The notes below the pieces were generated by a model. It was not told the origin of the DNA, made no database searches, and saw only the letters and a list, made by a program, of their open reading frames with translations. A DNA stretch of 64,000 bases. It comes from Sciurus carolinensis. Its lineage: Eukaryota > Chordata > Mammalia > Rodentia > Sciuridae. The DNA lies in NCBI RefSeq assembly GCF_902686445.1, contig NC_062227.1, positions 24,854,777 to 24,918,776 of the forward strand, in the 5' to 3' direction. Both the position numbers and the translations under genes were made by a program. Below, piece by piece: positions 22,355 to 33,566 of the stretch (positions are counted from its first letter, which is position 1; each line of letters starts with the position of its first letter).

Positions 22355-24213
22355 GTGCTCTCCAGCTGTTGCCGACTGCTTCCTGTTCCTGACGACTGCC
22401 TCCATCCCAGACCATGGCTCCTTGGCCTGAGTTGGAAAATGCCCAGCCCAACCCCAATAAGTACATCGAAGGGGCCTCAACTCATCAGTCCAAAGGCAAG
22501 GAGACGGGCGAAAATGACGGCAAAGGTCCTGCACCCAAGATTGAACTTATGCCCTCGTACTCCACTGCCACTCTGATAGAGGAGCCCACCAAGGTGGAAG
22601 ACCCCTGGGACCTACCCGCACTCCAGGACACTGGGATCAAGTGGTCAGAGGGAGACACCAAAGGGAAGATCCTTTGCATCTTCCAAGGGATTGGGAAATT
22701 CGTTTTGCTCCTGGGATTCCTCTACTTGTTTGTGTGCTCCTTGGATGTCCTCAGCAGCACCTTCCAGCTGGTTGGAGGAAAAGTGGCCGGGCAGTTCTTC
22801 AACAACAACTCTATCATGTCCAACCCTCTGGCAGGGCTGATGATCGGGGTGCTTGTGACCGTCATGGTGCAGAGTTCCAGGACCTCCTCCTCCATCATCG
22901 TCAGCATGGTGGCCTCCTCACTGCTGACCATGCGGGCGACCATCCCCATCATCATGGGGGCCAACATCGGGACCTCCATGACCAACACCATCGTGGCACT
23001 CATGCAGGCCGGAGATCGCAGTGAGTTCAGGAGGGCTTTTGCAGGGGCCACGGTCCACGACTTCTTCAACTGGTTGTGCGTACTGGTGCTTTTGCCCCTG
23101 GAGGCTGCCACCCACTACCTGGAGATTCTGACCAACCTGGTGGTGGACACCTTCCACTTCAAGAATGGAGAAGATGCCCCGGCACTTCTGAAAGTCATCA
23201 CAGATCCCTTCACGAAGCTTATTATTCAGCTGGACAAAAATGTCATCCACCAAATTGCAATGAATAACGAATTGACCAGACAAGAGTCTGGTCAAGATTT
23301 GGTGCAAAACTTCTACAAACACGACTCAGATGAATGTCACCATCCCCTCTCCTGCGAACTGCACTTCCCCTTCACTCTGTTGGACAGATGGCATCTACAC
23401 CTGGACCATCAAGAATGTGACCTACAAGGAGAACATTGCCAAGTGCCAGCACCTCTTTGTGAATTTCAACCTCCCGGATCTCGCCGTGGGCATCATCCTG
23501 CTGATTGTCTCCCTGCTGTTCCTCTGCGGCTGCCTGATCATGATCATCAAGCTCCTGGGCTCCGTGCTCAAGGGGCGGGTTGCAGTTGTCATCAAGAAAA
23601 CCCTCAACACTGATTTCCCCTTCCCCCTTGCCTGGGTGACTGGCTGCCATCCTCATGGGGGCGGGCATGACCTTCATTGTGCAGAGCAGCTCCGTGTTCA
23701 CGTCTGCCATGACCCCGCTGGTCGGTCTCGGGGTGATAACCATTGAGAGGGCGTATCCGCTCACGCTGGGCTCCAACATCGGCACCACCACCACCGCCAT
23801 CCTGGCCACCTTAGCCAGCCCGGGCAACACTCTCCAGAGTTCCCTCCAGATCGCCCTGTGCCACTTTTTCTTCAACATCTCCGGCATCTTGATGTGGTAC
23901 CCGATCCCGTTCACCCGCCTGCCCATCCGCCTGGCCAAGGGGCTGGGCAACATCTCCGCCAAGTACCGCTGGTTTGCCGTGTTCTACCTGATCTTCTTCC
24001 TCTTCCTGACCCCGCTGGCGGTGTTCGGCCTCTCGCTGGCTGGCTGGCCGGTGCTGGTGGGCGTGGGGGTGCCCATCGTCCTCCTGCTGCTACTGGTGGT
24101 CTGCCTCCGGCTGCTGCAGTCCCACTGCCCGCGCGTCCTGCCCACAAAGCTGCGCAACTGGAACTTCCTGCCCTTGTGGATGCACTCCCTGAAGCCCTGG
24201 GACAACCTCATCC
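22355..24213 (+). pseudogene. SLC34A2: Processed pseudogene of SLC34A2 (NaPi-2b phosphate transporter)
   Basis: Retrocopy of the sodium-dependent phosphate cotransporter that takes up Pi at the apical membrane of lung and intestinal epithelium (family knowledge). An ATG at 22414 opens a 399-codon frame beginning [17 protein letters not shown], followed by [21 protein letters not shown] segments ([20 protein letters not shown]), the first QSSS region and [16 protein letters not shown]. No introns interrupt it, although the parent gene has many exons. Lesions: a frameshift in 23271-23286 after MNNE; a 5-base deletion relative to the family near 23645, shifting frame again after AWVTG; and first-motif QSSR instead of QSSS (codon AGG near 22879). 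The second QSSS (VQSSSVFTS) is intact. The reading ends at LKPWDNLI, so the Cys-rich cytoplasmic tail (roughly the last 70-80 residues) and 3' UTR are missing and the frame runs into L1 sequence. About 60 bases before the ATG look like 5' UTR. GC content is far above the flanks. Not expected to make a working carrier. Confidence 0.95.
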
Positions 24214-25038
24214 TTTTTATTTAGCTTTTAATTTTTTACAGACTGCATTTGATTCATTGTACATCATTTCGTTTCTATGGTTGTACACAATGTAGATTCA
24301 TACCATTCGTGTAATCATACATGTACATAGGGTAATGATGTATGTCTCATTCCACAATTTTCATACCTCCCTCCCTCTCATTTCCTTCTATATATTCTAA
24401 AGTTCCCCCATTATTCTCTCATTTCCCACCCCCCCCCACCCCCATTATATATCATTCTCCATTTATCATGGAAAACACTCGGTCTTTGGTTTTTTGGGCT
24501 TGGCTTATTTCACTTAGCATGATATTCTCCAATTCAATCCACTTATTTGCAAATGCCATAATATTATTCTTCTTTATGGCAGAATAGTATTCCATTGTGT
24601 ATATATACCAGAGTTTCTTTATCCATTCATCAGTTGAAGGGCATCTAGGTTGGTTCCACAATCTAGCTATTGTGAACTGAGCTGCTATAAACACTGATGT
24701 GGCTATGTTACTGTAGTTTGCGATTTTAGGTCCTTTGGGCCTAAACCGAGGAGTGGGATAACTGGGTCAAAAGGTGGGTCCATTCCAAGTTTTCTTAGGA
24801 TTCTCCATACTGCAACTCCACCAGCAATGTAAAAGTGTACCTTTTTCCCCATATTCATGCCAACATCTATTATTGTTTGTGTTCTTGATAATAGCCATTC
24901 TCATTGGAGTAAGATGAAATCTTAGAGTTGTTTTAATTTGCATTTCTCTAATTACTAGAGATGTTGAACACTTTTTCATATATTTACTAATTGCCTGTGT
25001 GTCTTCTTCTGTAAAGTGTCTGCCCATTTATTGATTTG
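24214..25038 (-). mobile_element. L1 3' end, antisense (body), 5'-truncated
   Basis: The minus strand encodes the ORF2 C-terminus (LWNQPRCPSTDEWIKKLWYI, then YTMEYYSAIKKNNIMAFANKW and LSEISQAQKTKDRVFS), followed by a 3' UTR reaching the T-rich tail. ORF2 upstream is lost and the element ends at 25038. Together with 21047-21071 it forms one L1 insertion with short TSDs ('tctcttt' at 21039-21045 and 25039-25045). Only degraded ORF2 fragments remain open, so it is not autonomous. Confidence 0.9.
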
Positions 25039-25085
25039 TCTCTTTATTTATAGAAAACAAAAATTAATTAAATAAACCACAACTG
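25039..25085 (+). repeat. Right half of the second ~107-bp unit
   Basis: 'tctctttatttatagaaaac' to 'aaataaaccacaactg' matches 20239-20290 and completes the copy begun at 20984. Confidence 0.75.
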
Positions 25086-25114
25086 GTGTCTTATTTTAAT
25101 TACTGTGACTTTAT

Positions 25115-25768
25115 TCAAAATTGCCAAAACTTGATAAACTGGTACATTCAGACAATGGAATATTATTCAGTGATAGAAATGAGCTGTTAAACCATAAAAA
25201 GACGTGGAAGAAACAAATGCATATTACTAAGTGAAATAAGCCAATGTGAAGAGGTTAAATACTGTAGGATTCCAACTAAATAGCATTTTATTTTACTAGT
25301 TTATTTATCTGTGGTCCTGGGAATTGAAGCCAGGTCTCGCACATGCTAGGCAAATACTTTACTACTGAGCTATACTCCAGCTTCATATGACAGTTTAGGA
25401 AGAACTATGGAGAAAGCAAAAACATCAGTGGTTGCCAGAGTTGTGGGGGTGGGATCAACAGGTGGAACACAAGGAATTTTTAGGACAGTAAAAATAGTAT
25501 ATAGGATGCTTTAATTGTGGGTACATGTCATTATATATTTGCCCAAATTACAGAACCAAGAGTGAATCCTAATATAATCTATGGGGTTTGAGGGATAATG
25601 ATGTGTCCATGCAGGTTCATCATTGGTAACACTGTACATGATGAGGGAAGCTCTTCTTGTGTAGAGGAAGGGAGTAAGTATATGGGAGACCTCTGTAGAT
25701 TTCCCTTCTTTTCAAACTCTTCCTTGCAATTTTGCTATGAACAAAACTGCTCTAAAATGTAAAATCTA
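25115..25768 (+). mobile_element. Old L1 (L1M-type) 3' end, sense
   Basis: The series 'attgccaaaacttgataaac', 'gacaatggaatattattcag', 'tggttgccagagttgtggg', 'gggtacatgtcattatatat' and 'ttgctatgaacaaaactgct' is the classic 3' terminal region of mammalian L1M elements. An antisense ID-like SINE interrupts it at 25284-25382. Confidence 0.8.
25284..25382 (-). mobile_element. ID-like SINE, antisense, inside L1
   Basis: 'ggtcctgggaattgaagcca', 'catgctaggcaaatacttta' and 'ctactgagctatactccag'. The L1 text resumes directly afterwards. Confidence 0.85.
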
Positions 25769-26262
25769 CTCTGTTGGTGGGAATGTAAATTAGTACAACC
25801 ATTATGGAGAATAATATGGAGGATCCTCAACAAACTGCAAACAGATCTATGAAATCAGCATATTAAGGAGAGCACTGCATACACAGTGGCCCTTTTGCAA
25901 TAGTCAAAATATTGTGAGTCTAGGTGTCCATATACAGATGAATGAGGAAAATATGGTATATATACACAATGTACTATTATTCAGCCACAAATAAGAATGA
26001 AATTGTCATTTGCAGGAAAATGATTGGAATCAGAAGACATTAACAGATATAAACCAGACACAGAAACACAAGTACTTCATATTCTTTCTTCTACATGGAA
26101 ACCATAAAGAAAAAAGAAAAAAGAAAAAATCAACACGAATGTAGAATAGTTATTTCTAGAGGGGGGCTGATTCACACTGTATGTACAAGCATTAAAATAC
26201 CACATGGAACCTGATTACCATGCACAACTGATTCATGTTAATCACAATTTTAAAAATTAGGT
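25769..26262 (+). mobile_element. L1 3' end, sense
   Basis: 'ctctgttggtgggaatgtaa', 'agtacaaccattatggagaa', 'gtactattattcagccacaa' and 'ttcttctacatggaaaccat' follow the ORF2 3' end of rodent L1. Only fragments of ORF2 remain. Confidence 0.8.
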
Positions 26263-27539
26263 TAATTAAATGTAACACAATTAATGACTTACATTTTGTT
26301 TATCAATGGTGTATGCCACTATGCTCCAGGTCTATCTCACTTCAAAATATGCTTTAAAAATTGTTTAGATAAAGGTTCAGAAAATTGAAAAAAAAGAAAA
26401 ATGATAAAGCTCCAAAGGCCTAACCCTGGAATGTGGCTGGTCACACAGTATAAAACCATACTCTACCACTGTTCACTACAGAACAGACTCTTGGAAATGG
26501 AAAAATTCCTGACATTGGAACTAAAATGTAGGGAGGAAATGTATAAAGGAAACCTCTCCATGGCACATAAAAAATGTGCAAAACTTCTGTTTATGATGAA
26601 TGATATTTACAAAGAAGTGCTAGCAAGTGAATAAAATGCAATAATTTTAAGAAAACTCATTTGGATAATGCTGCATCTGTTACTGAACGTGTATAGCATA
26701 TCTCAGGCTGGAAACCGGATCTCTGGACAATATGTAGGGATAACAGATGTGGCTCCAGGGCAAGAAGAGACATGTTGGAAAGGGCACAGAGGTGAGACCT
26801 CCAATGAAGTCGGCTTATATATAGCATGAGCTTCTAGAAGCAACCCCCACTCCAAGTGCTTCTTATGACTTGGAAGCATTTGGTGTTCCTTCATCTCAAG
26901 TTCTTGTTAATTCCTATCTCCTGTTATTCTTCTCTTAGTTCACATTCTTTCCCTTAAGGGTCTGTGTATTTATTTGAATATTTTTCCATGACCTTATTTA
27001 ATTTGAAACTTGCTTGGGGCATCAATGTAATCTTTTCTCTCTTTGCAAATCCTGTCTCAGTGGTCCTAGAATCTCAGTGCTGCCAGGGATCATTAAAGTC
27101 ATCTACACCAATCTTCTACTCAGTGAGGGATTCCTGGCTTATTTGACCCTTAAAGAAGGTTGTTAGGATTTGGCTTTATTGCTTAGAAAAGTGGTAACTC
27201 CAACCACTGAATGCCAACCCAAATCATTGCAGGAAAATCCTAAAACTGCATGTCTACCTCTCCTATTTCCATTCCTGTTAGTCTTTTTGTATTCTACTAA
27301 GTGGTTTTATGAGGTAATATTTTTCATTATATTATAAACCATGCCCCTTTCTTTCTCTACTCTTCTTGTCTTTCATTATTCACTACCCCTTCAAAAGATT
27401 TTAGAAACAAAACACTGTAAATGATCTATTTCCACCAGGCATTCTAAAACAGTATATGCCACTTTAAATTCATTGAGAAAACCTCCATTAATATATGAGC
27501 ACGTGTGCACATACACATACACATGTACACACACACAAA
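26263..27539. other. Mostly unique sequence with one 77-codon ORF
   Basis: 26401-26634 is open from ATG to stop (MIKLQRPNPGMWLVTQYK..., rich in Lys/Glu and Met) and is followed by 'aataaaatgcaataa'. I do not recognise a family. It could be a retrocopy fragment or chance. The rest shows nothing identifiable. A CA-rich run lies at 27500-27535. Confidence 0.35.
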
Positions 27540-27715
27540 AGTACAATAGGAAATTGGAGCAAAGGCAGGTTATCTTTCCCAAAGTCACACAATTAATTAG
27601 TAAGTGGCCATTCCAGAATTTGACCCCTGTTCTTTGTTGGTAGAGATCATGCTCGTACTGTAATAGGGTGTTGCCCCTGAAGTGAGAGGGTCTTTGGCTC
27701 TAGAGTGGGGTCAGC
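27540..27715. repeat. Diverged local duplication, copy B (MIR-containing)
   Basis: Collinear with 18672-18844: 'gcaggttatctttccca', 'agtcacaca', 'aatagggtgttgc', 'gagagggtcttt', 'gtcagcc'. Homology ends on the right at about 27715, where copy A continues as MIR. Confidence 0.6.
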
Positions 27716-30700
27716 CATTTAGTACTTTTTCCTTCTGAAGAGCATTGAAGTTTGATATAACTATCCTTTCCATTTGTATCCATTACAAAGGAGCTGTCTT
27801 TTTCTCATGCATCTGATATTTCTAACATTCACAAAGAAGTAACAGGAAGGCTTAATCGGTAGAATCCTGTCTTGATACACTTAGCAGAGATGAAAGCCCT
27901 TGAACTCCCAGTACGAGGCCTCTGAGGAAGCAGGACTCACCACTCATCTTCTTATGAATCCATTCCTTTGTTTATCAGAACAGGAAAAGTAAAGTCAAGT
28001 TTGCAAAATGGTAGCCTACCAGCTAAATCCAGCCATCCCATTTATTTTTCATGGTCTGCTTGGAGAGTTAGAGATAGTTTAATTAGTTGCCAACATTTAC
28101 AAATGAGGAATTTTTAGCTGAAAGTATGGGTGTCTGTGTCCTTGTTTACAGGTAGAAGCACTTGTCCTGGGCCTTGTTCCTTCTTGGCAACATTTGGCAG
28201 GCACCTCCGGGCAGCTTCCTCTTTTCCACTGGAGGTGGAATGGGTTCCCTTCCCTGTTTTTAGCACAGCCTCAACAATTCACTTTCTCTTACATTCTTCC
28301 CTCTACATTCTGCTGCCTTACCTCTTGGAGTTCTTGAGACATATGAGTTGTTCCTCTGATGAAGACCATTTGAACCTGACTGTGAGCTAATTTGAGGGAA
28401 ACAAACAAAACTCTAAGTGAATGGTAAGTGGTGATGGGTATTGATGGTGAAGGCAGAGACTGGAAACATGAGCAAATTTGAATCAAAGATCCAAAGTGAA
28501 CAGCTTGCTCCTTGCTGGAGTAATTCCTTGCAAATTGTCTGTTCACCAAAAATTGCTAATATAACAAAGATGGAAAATCTGGGGCAAGAAAATGTGATAG
28601 GGGAACTTCTGTGTACACTCCAAGTCCCAGATCTTGGGGCCTTATATCCAGCCTCACATGCAGAGTGATATGTTCATATGACTGGGAACTTGGGCAGAGT
28701 AAAAGGTACCACTTATGGATCAGGCCAAGAAAATCATCCTCCAAGGATATGGGAAGGATTCTAAGGATCTTGAAGCAGGTAGAAGATGGAAGGAATATTA
28801 CAAATATCTCTGAACCTATCTCACTCCTGGGACCACACTGAACATTACCCTCACCTTGGGTGAGAAATAGGCACTTTGTAGACCATCGAGAGGCGAAGAT
28901 TTGGGCATGCTTGCTGTAACAGGTAGCCTACTCCTAATTATTACAGATTACTGAAAACCAAGTAAGAAGGAGTAGCATGTTCCTGAAGACAGAAGCACTT
29001 GCTGATAAACATGTCTATACCACCAAAAACAAAAGAATCCAAATAGTATCATTTAGTCTTCAATGGGCTAGGAAACCTGCTGCTTCCAGGTTCAAGTTCC
29101 CTGCTGAAGAGCAGATGAAAAGATATGGATGTGATTAGGAAATCTTTTGCACAAAATTGCTGGATGCATCTGTGCTTTTCCTGCCTAAGTGATGAGGAAC
29201 ACATAAAGGAAAAGCCCATCTGCTTGGGGACTGTTAATGTGCCTCTAGGCTCCTAGGTAATACAAACCTGAGGAAGGAAGTAGAGAGACTATAATGACAA
29301 GCCCTAATTCTGCTTTAGAGTAGTGTCTGAAACCCATGGTCCCCTAGTGGGATGCACAATTCCAAGTTAGAACTCTCTGTTTTAGTGGTTTAATACTGTT
29401 GAGGTGATAGGAATTTTAAAACTCTGGTTTACATTACCTTTAAATTAGTGATAAGTTGTTCTAACCACAAATTTTCTCCTTTCTGTAAAGATTAAAATGT
29501 TTTCACTTTCCTAAACGATGCTTAGTGGTGGCAACTCTAGTGAGGATTTCCAGGGATTTGGCAATTTGTTGAGATAATTAAGAATAAAGAAACACATGGC
29601 ATGACAACTAACTCATTACTTTAGATTTTTTTCTCTACGGGTTATGGGGTTGTTTGTGATCTAATGATTTAATATATAACATTTTAATGTTAGTAATATT
29701 ATTTCCCAAGTACTTACCCAAAATGAGAAAGTTGATTCCTAACTTGTTGCCTGCCAAATGAGACTTGAAATGGTAAGAAACTGATCCCTGAAGCATAGTG
29801 AGACTGGATCCTGAGAAAGGCTGAGTACACCACAAATGACAACGCCAGCGCCTAATTCCATCCAAGTGGCACAATGACACAGCAGAGTCCAATCTACTCA
29901 AAGTCCTTTGAGTAATTTATTTTAAAATGTATACTCTGCCTCTTTGAATAGGATCAGGAAGATCCAAACAAAGATATTAAAAAAAAAAAGCTAATAAAAG
30001 GGATATAGGACCAAAGACAGTTTCCCATAAGGTTGAATAATGGGTTCATAATGGTTGCTATGATTGAATCAAATTTGTCTCTGAAATTCTGGTGTGAGAA
30101 ACAAGGAAAATACAGCAAATTGTAAAATTGTCTTCTACTCAATGGAGAACAAGTCTTGGTTTCCAATTCTAATAGAAAAAATGAACGTGGAACTTCATGT
30201 GGGCATCCTGGGTGACACAACAATTTCCTTAAGGACAATTTTATTAGAAATTAAAACAAGCAACACAACCAGGGTTTGTCAGGGAGCAGGCATAACCGCA
30301 ACTCCATGAAGGCAACTTGGGAAAAGGACGTTCTAGGGATGCCATTGTGTCTACATCTTTCTTTAACTCTTCCTCAAGTTTGTTAGAATACACATTAAAA
30401 CTGTATCTACTGTTTTCTTTCATGGCATTTAAAGCAGAGTTATGTGTTTAACAAGCTGCTGGTTAGAACATAACAAAAGTTTTTAAATAGTTCAAGGATG
30501 ATCCTCTATGTAATTGCAAATGTCAATGAGGCACAGGTTGTGCTGAATGGCTTAGACACTATCTGTAGAGAAATGAATAAAGCTCCATCAGAACTGACAT
30601 GCCGATATTCCATTTTAAAGCTTGTATCTAACCTTTACTTTATCTGGTAAAATCCCACTTGATATAGGTAGCTGGGTGGTGCACATGACGACAGCTGCAT

Positions 30701-30864
30701 CCAGCCTTGCTCCTGTGTGAGGCACATGCCAGGGGAGCACAGCGTCTTCAATGCTGTCAAGAGGCACTACGGATTTTCAGTTCAGGGGTTCAAGAGCTTG
30801 TTTCAAGTCTTTATGGATTTCTTAGAGTCTGAGCAGCTATATCCCATATTTGTAGGCTTTAAAT
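27716..30864. other. Unique intergenic sequence
   Basis: About 3.1 kb without a recognised gene or dated repeat. ORFs of 60-94 codons overlap on both strands and lack motifs. Confidence 0.4.
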
Positions 30865-31090
30865 AATAATATAGCTACCATTTATTGAGCTTTTTAGAAT
30901 GTGCTCAACAACCCTGTGGGTTCAATATTATTAACATCTTTATATAGATGAGAATTCTGAGACCTAGAAAGTATCTGACCCACAGAGGACAAGAGCTAAG
31001 AAGCAGATGAGGCCAGAGAGGCCTTGGAGGTGTAGAATTAAGTACAAGCCCAAGGTCACCAAGTCAAGAGTAAAAGCATTTCAGTTTCAA
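30865..31090 (-). mobile_element. MIR-like fragment(s), antisense
   Basis: 'agctaccatttattgagctt', 'caaccctgtgggttcaatat', 'tatagatgagaattctgaga' and later 'gcccaaggtcaccaagtcaa' follow the reverse MIR order. Strongly diverged. Confidence 0.5.
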
Positions 31091-31270
31091 CCCAACTGCT
31101 GAGCCTGTGCTCTTCAGATCTATGTTATATTGTCTCTTCACCAAAATAGTCTAAGCTATAAGAAAATAAATGTGGTTTAACATAGATTCTTATGAGTACA
31201 TTGATTCAGAGTAGAATTTGTATTTCTGAATAACAAATTGGGGAAAAGCTAAGGGAGAAGAAGCAGAGCA

Positions 31271-31650
31271 TGACCCCACCAACTCTCTGCTGAAATTTAA
31301 TCCCCATTGTGAAGTTGAAGAGAGTGAAAATTTAACTCGACTATTGTATTTGGAGGTGAGACCACTGGGATGTGTGAGGTGAAATGAGGCCATAAAGGCA
31401 CATCCCTAGATCAAATAGGACTGTGGCTTTATAGAAAGAGGAGGCGGGGTCTGAGCTAAGATGCTCTTTTCCATATGAATCCCTGCATCACCTTGGGATG
31501 CTATAGAGAATCCTTATTAGCAAGAAGGACCTCATCATTTGTGACTGCCCATTCTCAAACTACCCACCTTTCAGAACCATAGCAGAATAAACCTTTGTTC
31601 TTGATAAATTTTGCAGTCTGTGGCATTCAGTTATAGTAACAAACTAAGAC
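31271..31650 (+). mobile_element. ERVL-MaLR LTR, sense
   Basis: 'ctgaaatttaatccccattg', 'ttggaggtgagaccactggg', 'ctttatagaaagaggaggc', 'cagaataaacctttgttctt' (polyadenylation region) and 'agttatagtaacaaactaag'. No internal region. Confidence 0.7.
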
Positions 31651-31712
31651 GTGGAGTGGAAGAATCAGAAGCAAAGGAAAGCAGGAAAACACAAAATCCT
31701 TCTGTTTCCCTC

Positions 31713-31732
31713 TTTTTTTTTTTTTTTTTTTT
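31713..31732. repeat. Poly-T tract
   Basis: About 20 T residues, not attached to a SINE I can recognise. Confidence 0.8.
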
Positions 31733-32029
31733 CTCTGTAGCTTTCTAGTGGGCTTATGCTAGATTGGCATAGGGGTCAGGACCTGGGCTATCCTAAGAAT
31801 CAATCCCACTCTCCTTTGATCTTGGAAAGAGACCAAGATCATATGAAACATTTGAGTTCTTTAATTGCAAATGCACCTTCAAACTACAAATTGATTATAC
31901 ATGTGAAACAATTTAAAAGCCTTTCTACTTAGTCTGTAAATAAATGAATGAATGTCTAAGGGCCTACACTTACCTATGTCCCCTGCAAACATAGCTTCAC
32001 AAATTTTTGAATAAGGTATTAAAATATGT

Positions 32030-32205
32030 TTTTTTTAACACATACTACTTGTACATATGGATGGGATTCAGTGTGATATTTCCATGCATGCACACAGCAT
32101 GCACTGATCAAATCTATTCTTTGTTTTCCCCTTTTCCTTCCCTCTCCACTTTTTCCAGTCCCTAGTAATCACTATTCTTCTTTCAGGTCAACTTTAAAAA
32201 AATAA
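32030..32205 (-). mobile_element. L1 3' UTR fragment, antisense
   Basis: 'tacttgtacatatggatggg', 'ttcagtgtgatatttccatg' and 'agcatgcactgatcaaatc' resemble the antisense 3' UTR of L1M elements. No coding part. Confidence 0.5.
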
Positions 32206-33566
32206 TGGATTGTCTGCAAAGTCAAGATTTTCTCAGGTTAAAGTGATATGCCTGAAAGTCAGCCAGGATGAACTAAATAAATAATGGGTGCTTTCCTAAA
32301 ATTAAATTTTTTCTCCCTCATATATCTTTCATTAGCATATTTGCTCATTCATTTGTTCATTCCCAAGTACTTACTGAGAACACACTGTGTACCCTGAGGA
32401 ATAAAGAGACTTTGCTAAGAAGAAGGAGAAGGAAAGGTAAAGTGATGATTTTATGAGATAGATCTCAACATTCAGTCTGAAAATGTTTTGTGCTCCCAAG
32501 GGCATCAGCTGGGGTCAATGCTATAGAACAAAATAAAGAGAATCCCTTTACCTATTTGCCTGCTCTTAGAGATTCTTCAAAGGGAAGGATATTGTCAAAA
32601 AAAAAAAAAAAAAGAGACTGATAACCCAAAGATGGGACAAATGGCACTTTCATCTTGAAGAGATGGTGAGGACAGAGTTGTAGACAGAAGATTGCAAATG
32701 AGATTCAGCACCATCTGTGGAAGGGCAGATTGAGACCAAGTTCAGAGTCTGCAACCTACTCCCTGCAATGTCTTCCTTCCTGGATAGTTTCTCTCAATTT
32801 CCAAGATTGGAGATGAGCTTGTAAAGAAATAAACTGAGCCAGATAAATAGAACTAGGTGACCAAATTAAATGAATGGAAGAGAAGGAAGAGTCAAAAGTT
32901 CAAATGTAGGGTTATACTGAGTTCTGTTTGCATAGCCCAAGGACCCTGAAGTCCATTCTGTGTCCAACCAGGCACTTAAATATACCAATTTGGTGCTTGG
33001 GAGATACAGATTTAGAAGTCACTGGGCTATAAGCACATCAATTTCTACAAAATGCTGTTCTCGGATAGATTCCATCTTGGTGGCATGTGGATCTCCAATT
33101 CAGGCAGACCAGTGAGTTTAAATTCCTTTCCGGGACTATGATTCTGTGATAATATGACTGTTTCCCTTTTATTTCTTTACTCCTTAGGAAACTAATTGGT
33201 TAAAAAGTTTCCTTTATGCTTTTAAAGAACTACCCATGTTATATAGAAGAAATGTCTTTTTCTAAAAATAAGCTTACAAAATCAGATGAAAGCCTATAAA
33301 ATCAGACAAAGCAAATAAATAGTCGACATTTTTGCTACCATATGGTTTTGATATTTCACCTCAATCAGTTCATAAGAAATTCACATTAAGAAATCCATCT
33401 CTGTTCTTCTATTCTTAATCCCTACTATCACAGAAATTCATTGTTTGGGGAGAGACCCTGGTCCATAGAGGACTGAGATGCTTATTAATTCAAATGACCA
33501 GATCTATAGAAAGAACCTTAATATTGGGATTGAAGATGCAATAAAAATTCTAGACAAGCTCATTAG
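32206..33566. other. Unique intergenic sequence
   Basis: Nothing recognised apart from a poly-A run at about 32597-32613. Confidence 0.4.

Larger units (their letters stand above)
21072..24213 (-). mobile_element. 3.14-kb inserted block with target-site duplication
   Basis: Flanked by 16-bp direct repeats (21056-21071 and 24214-24229). The extra TTTT at its left edge could be a short poly-A tail on the minus strand, and the intact site reads CTTTT/AATTTT, the L1 endonuclease preference. That makes the block a probable minus-oriented L1-mediated insertion. It contains a plus-strand L1 3' UTR piece, an ID-like monomer, an old L1M-like fragment, a GT microsatellite, SINE pieces and the SLC34A2 pseudogene. 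A non-retroposition origin (repair-associated duplication) is not excluded. Confidence 0.6.

Noticed and set aside
22641..24295. Several long ORFs on both strands over the SLC34A2 region (up to 196 codons)
   Set aside because: They are other-frame and antisense shadows of the GC-rich pseudogene.
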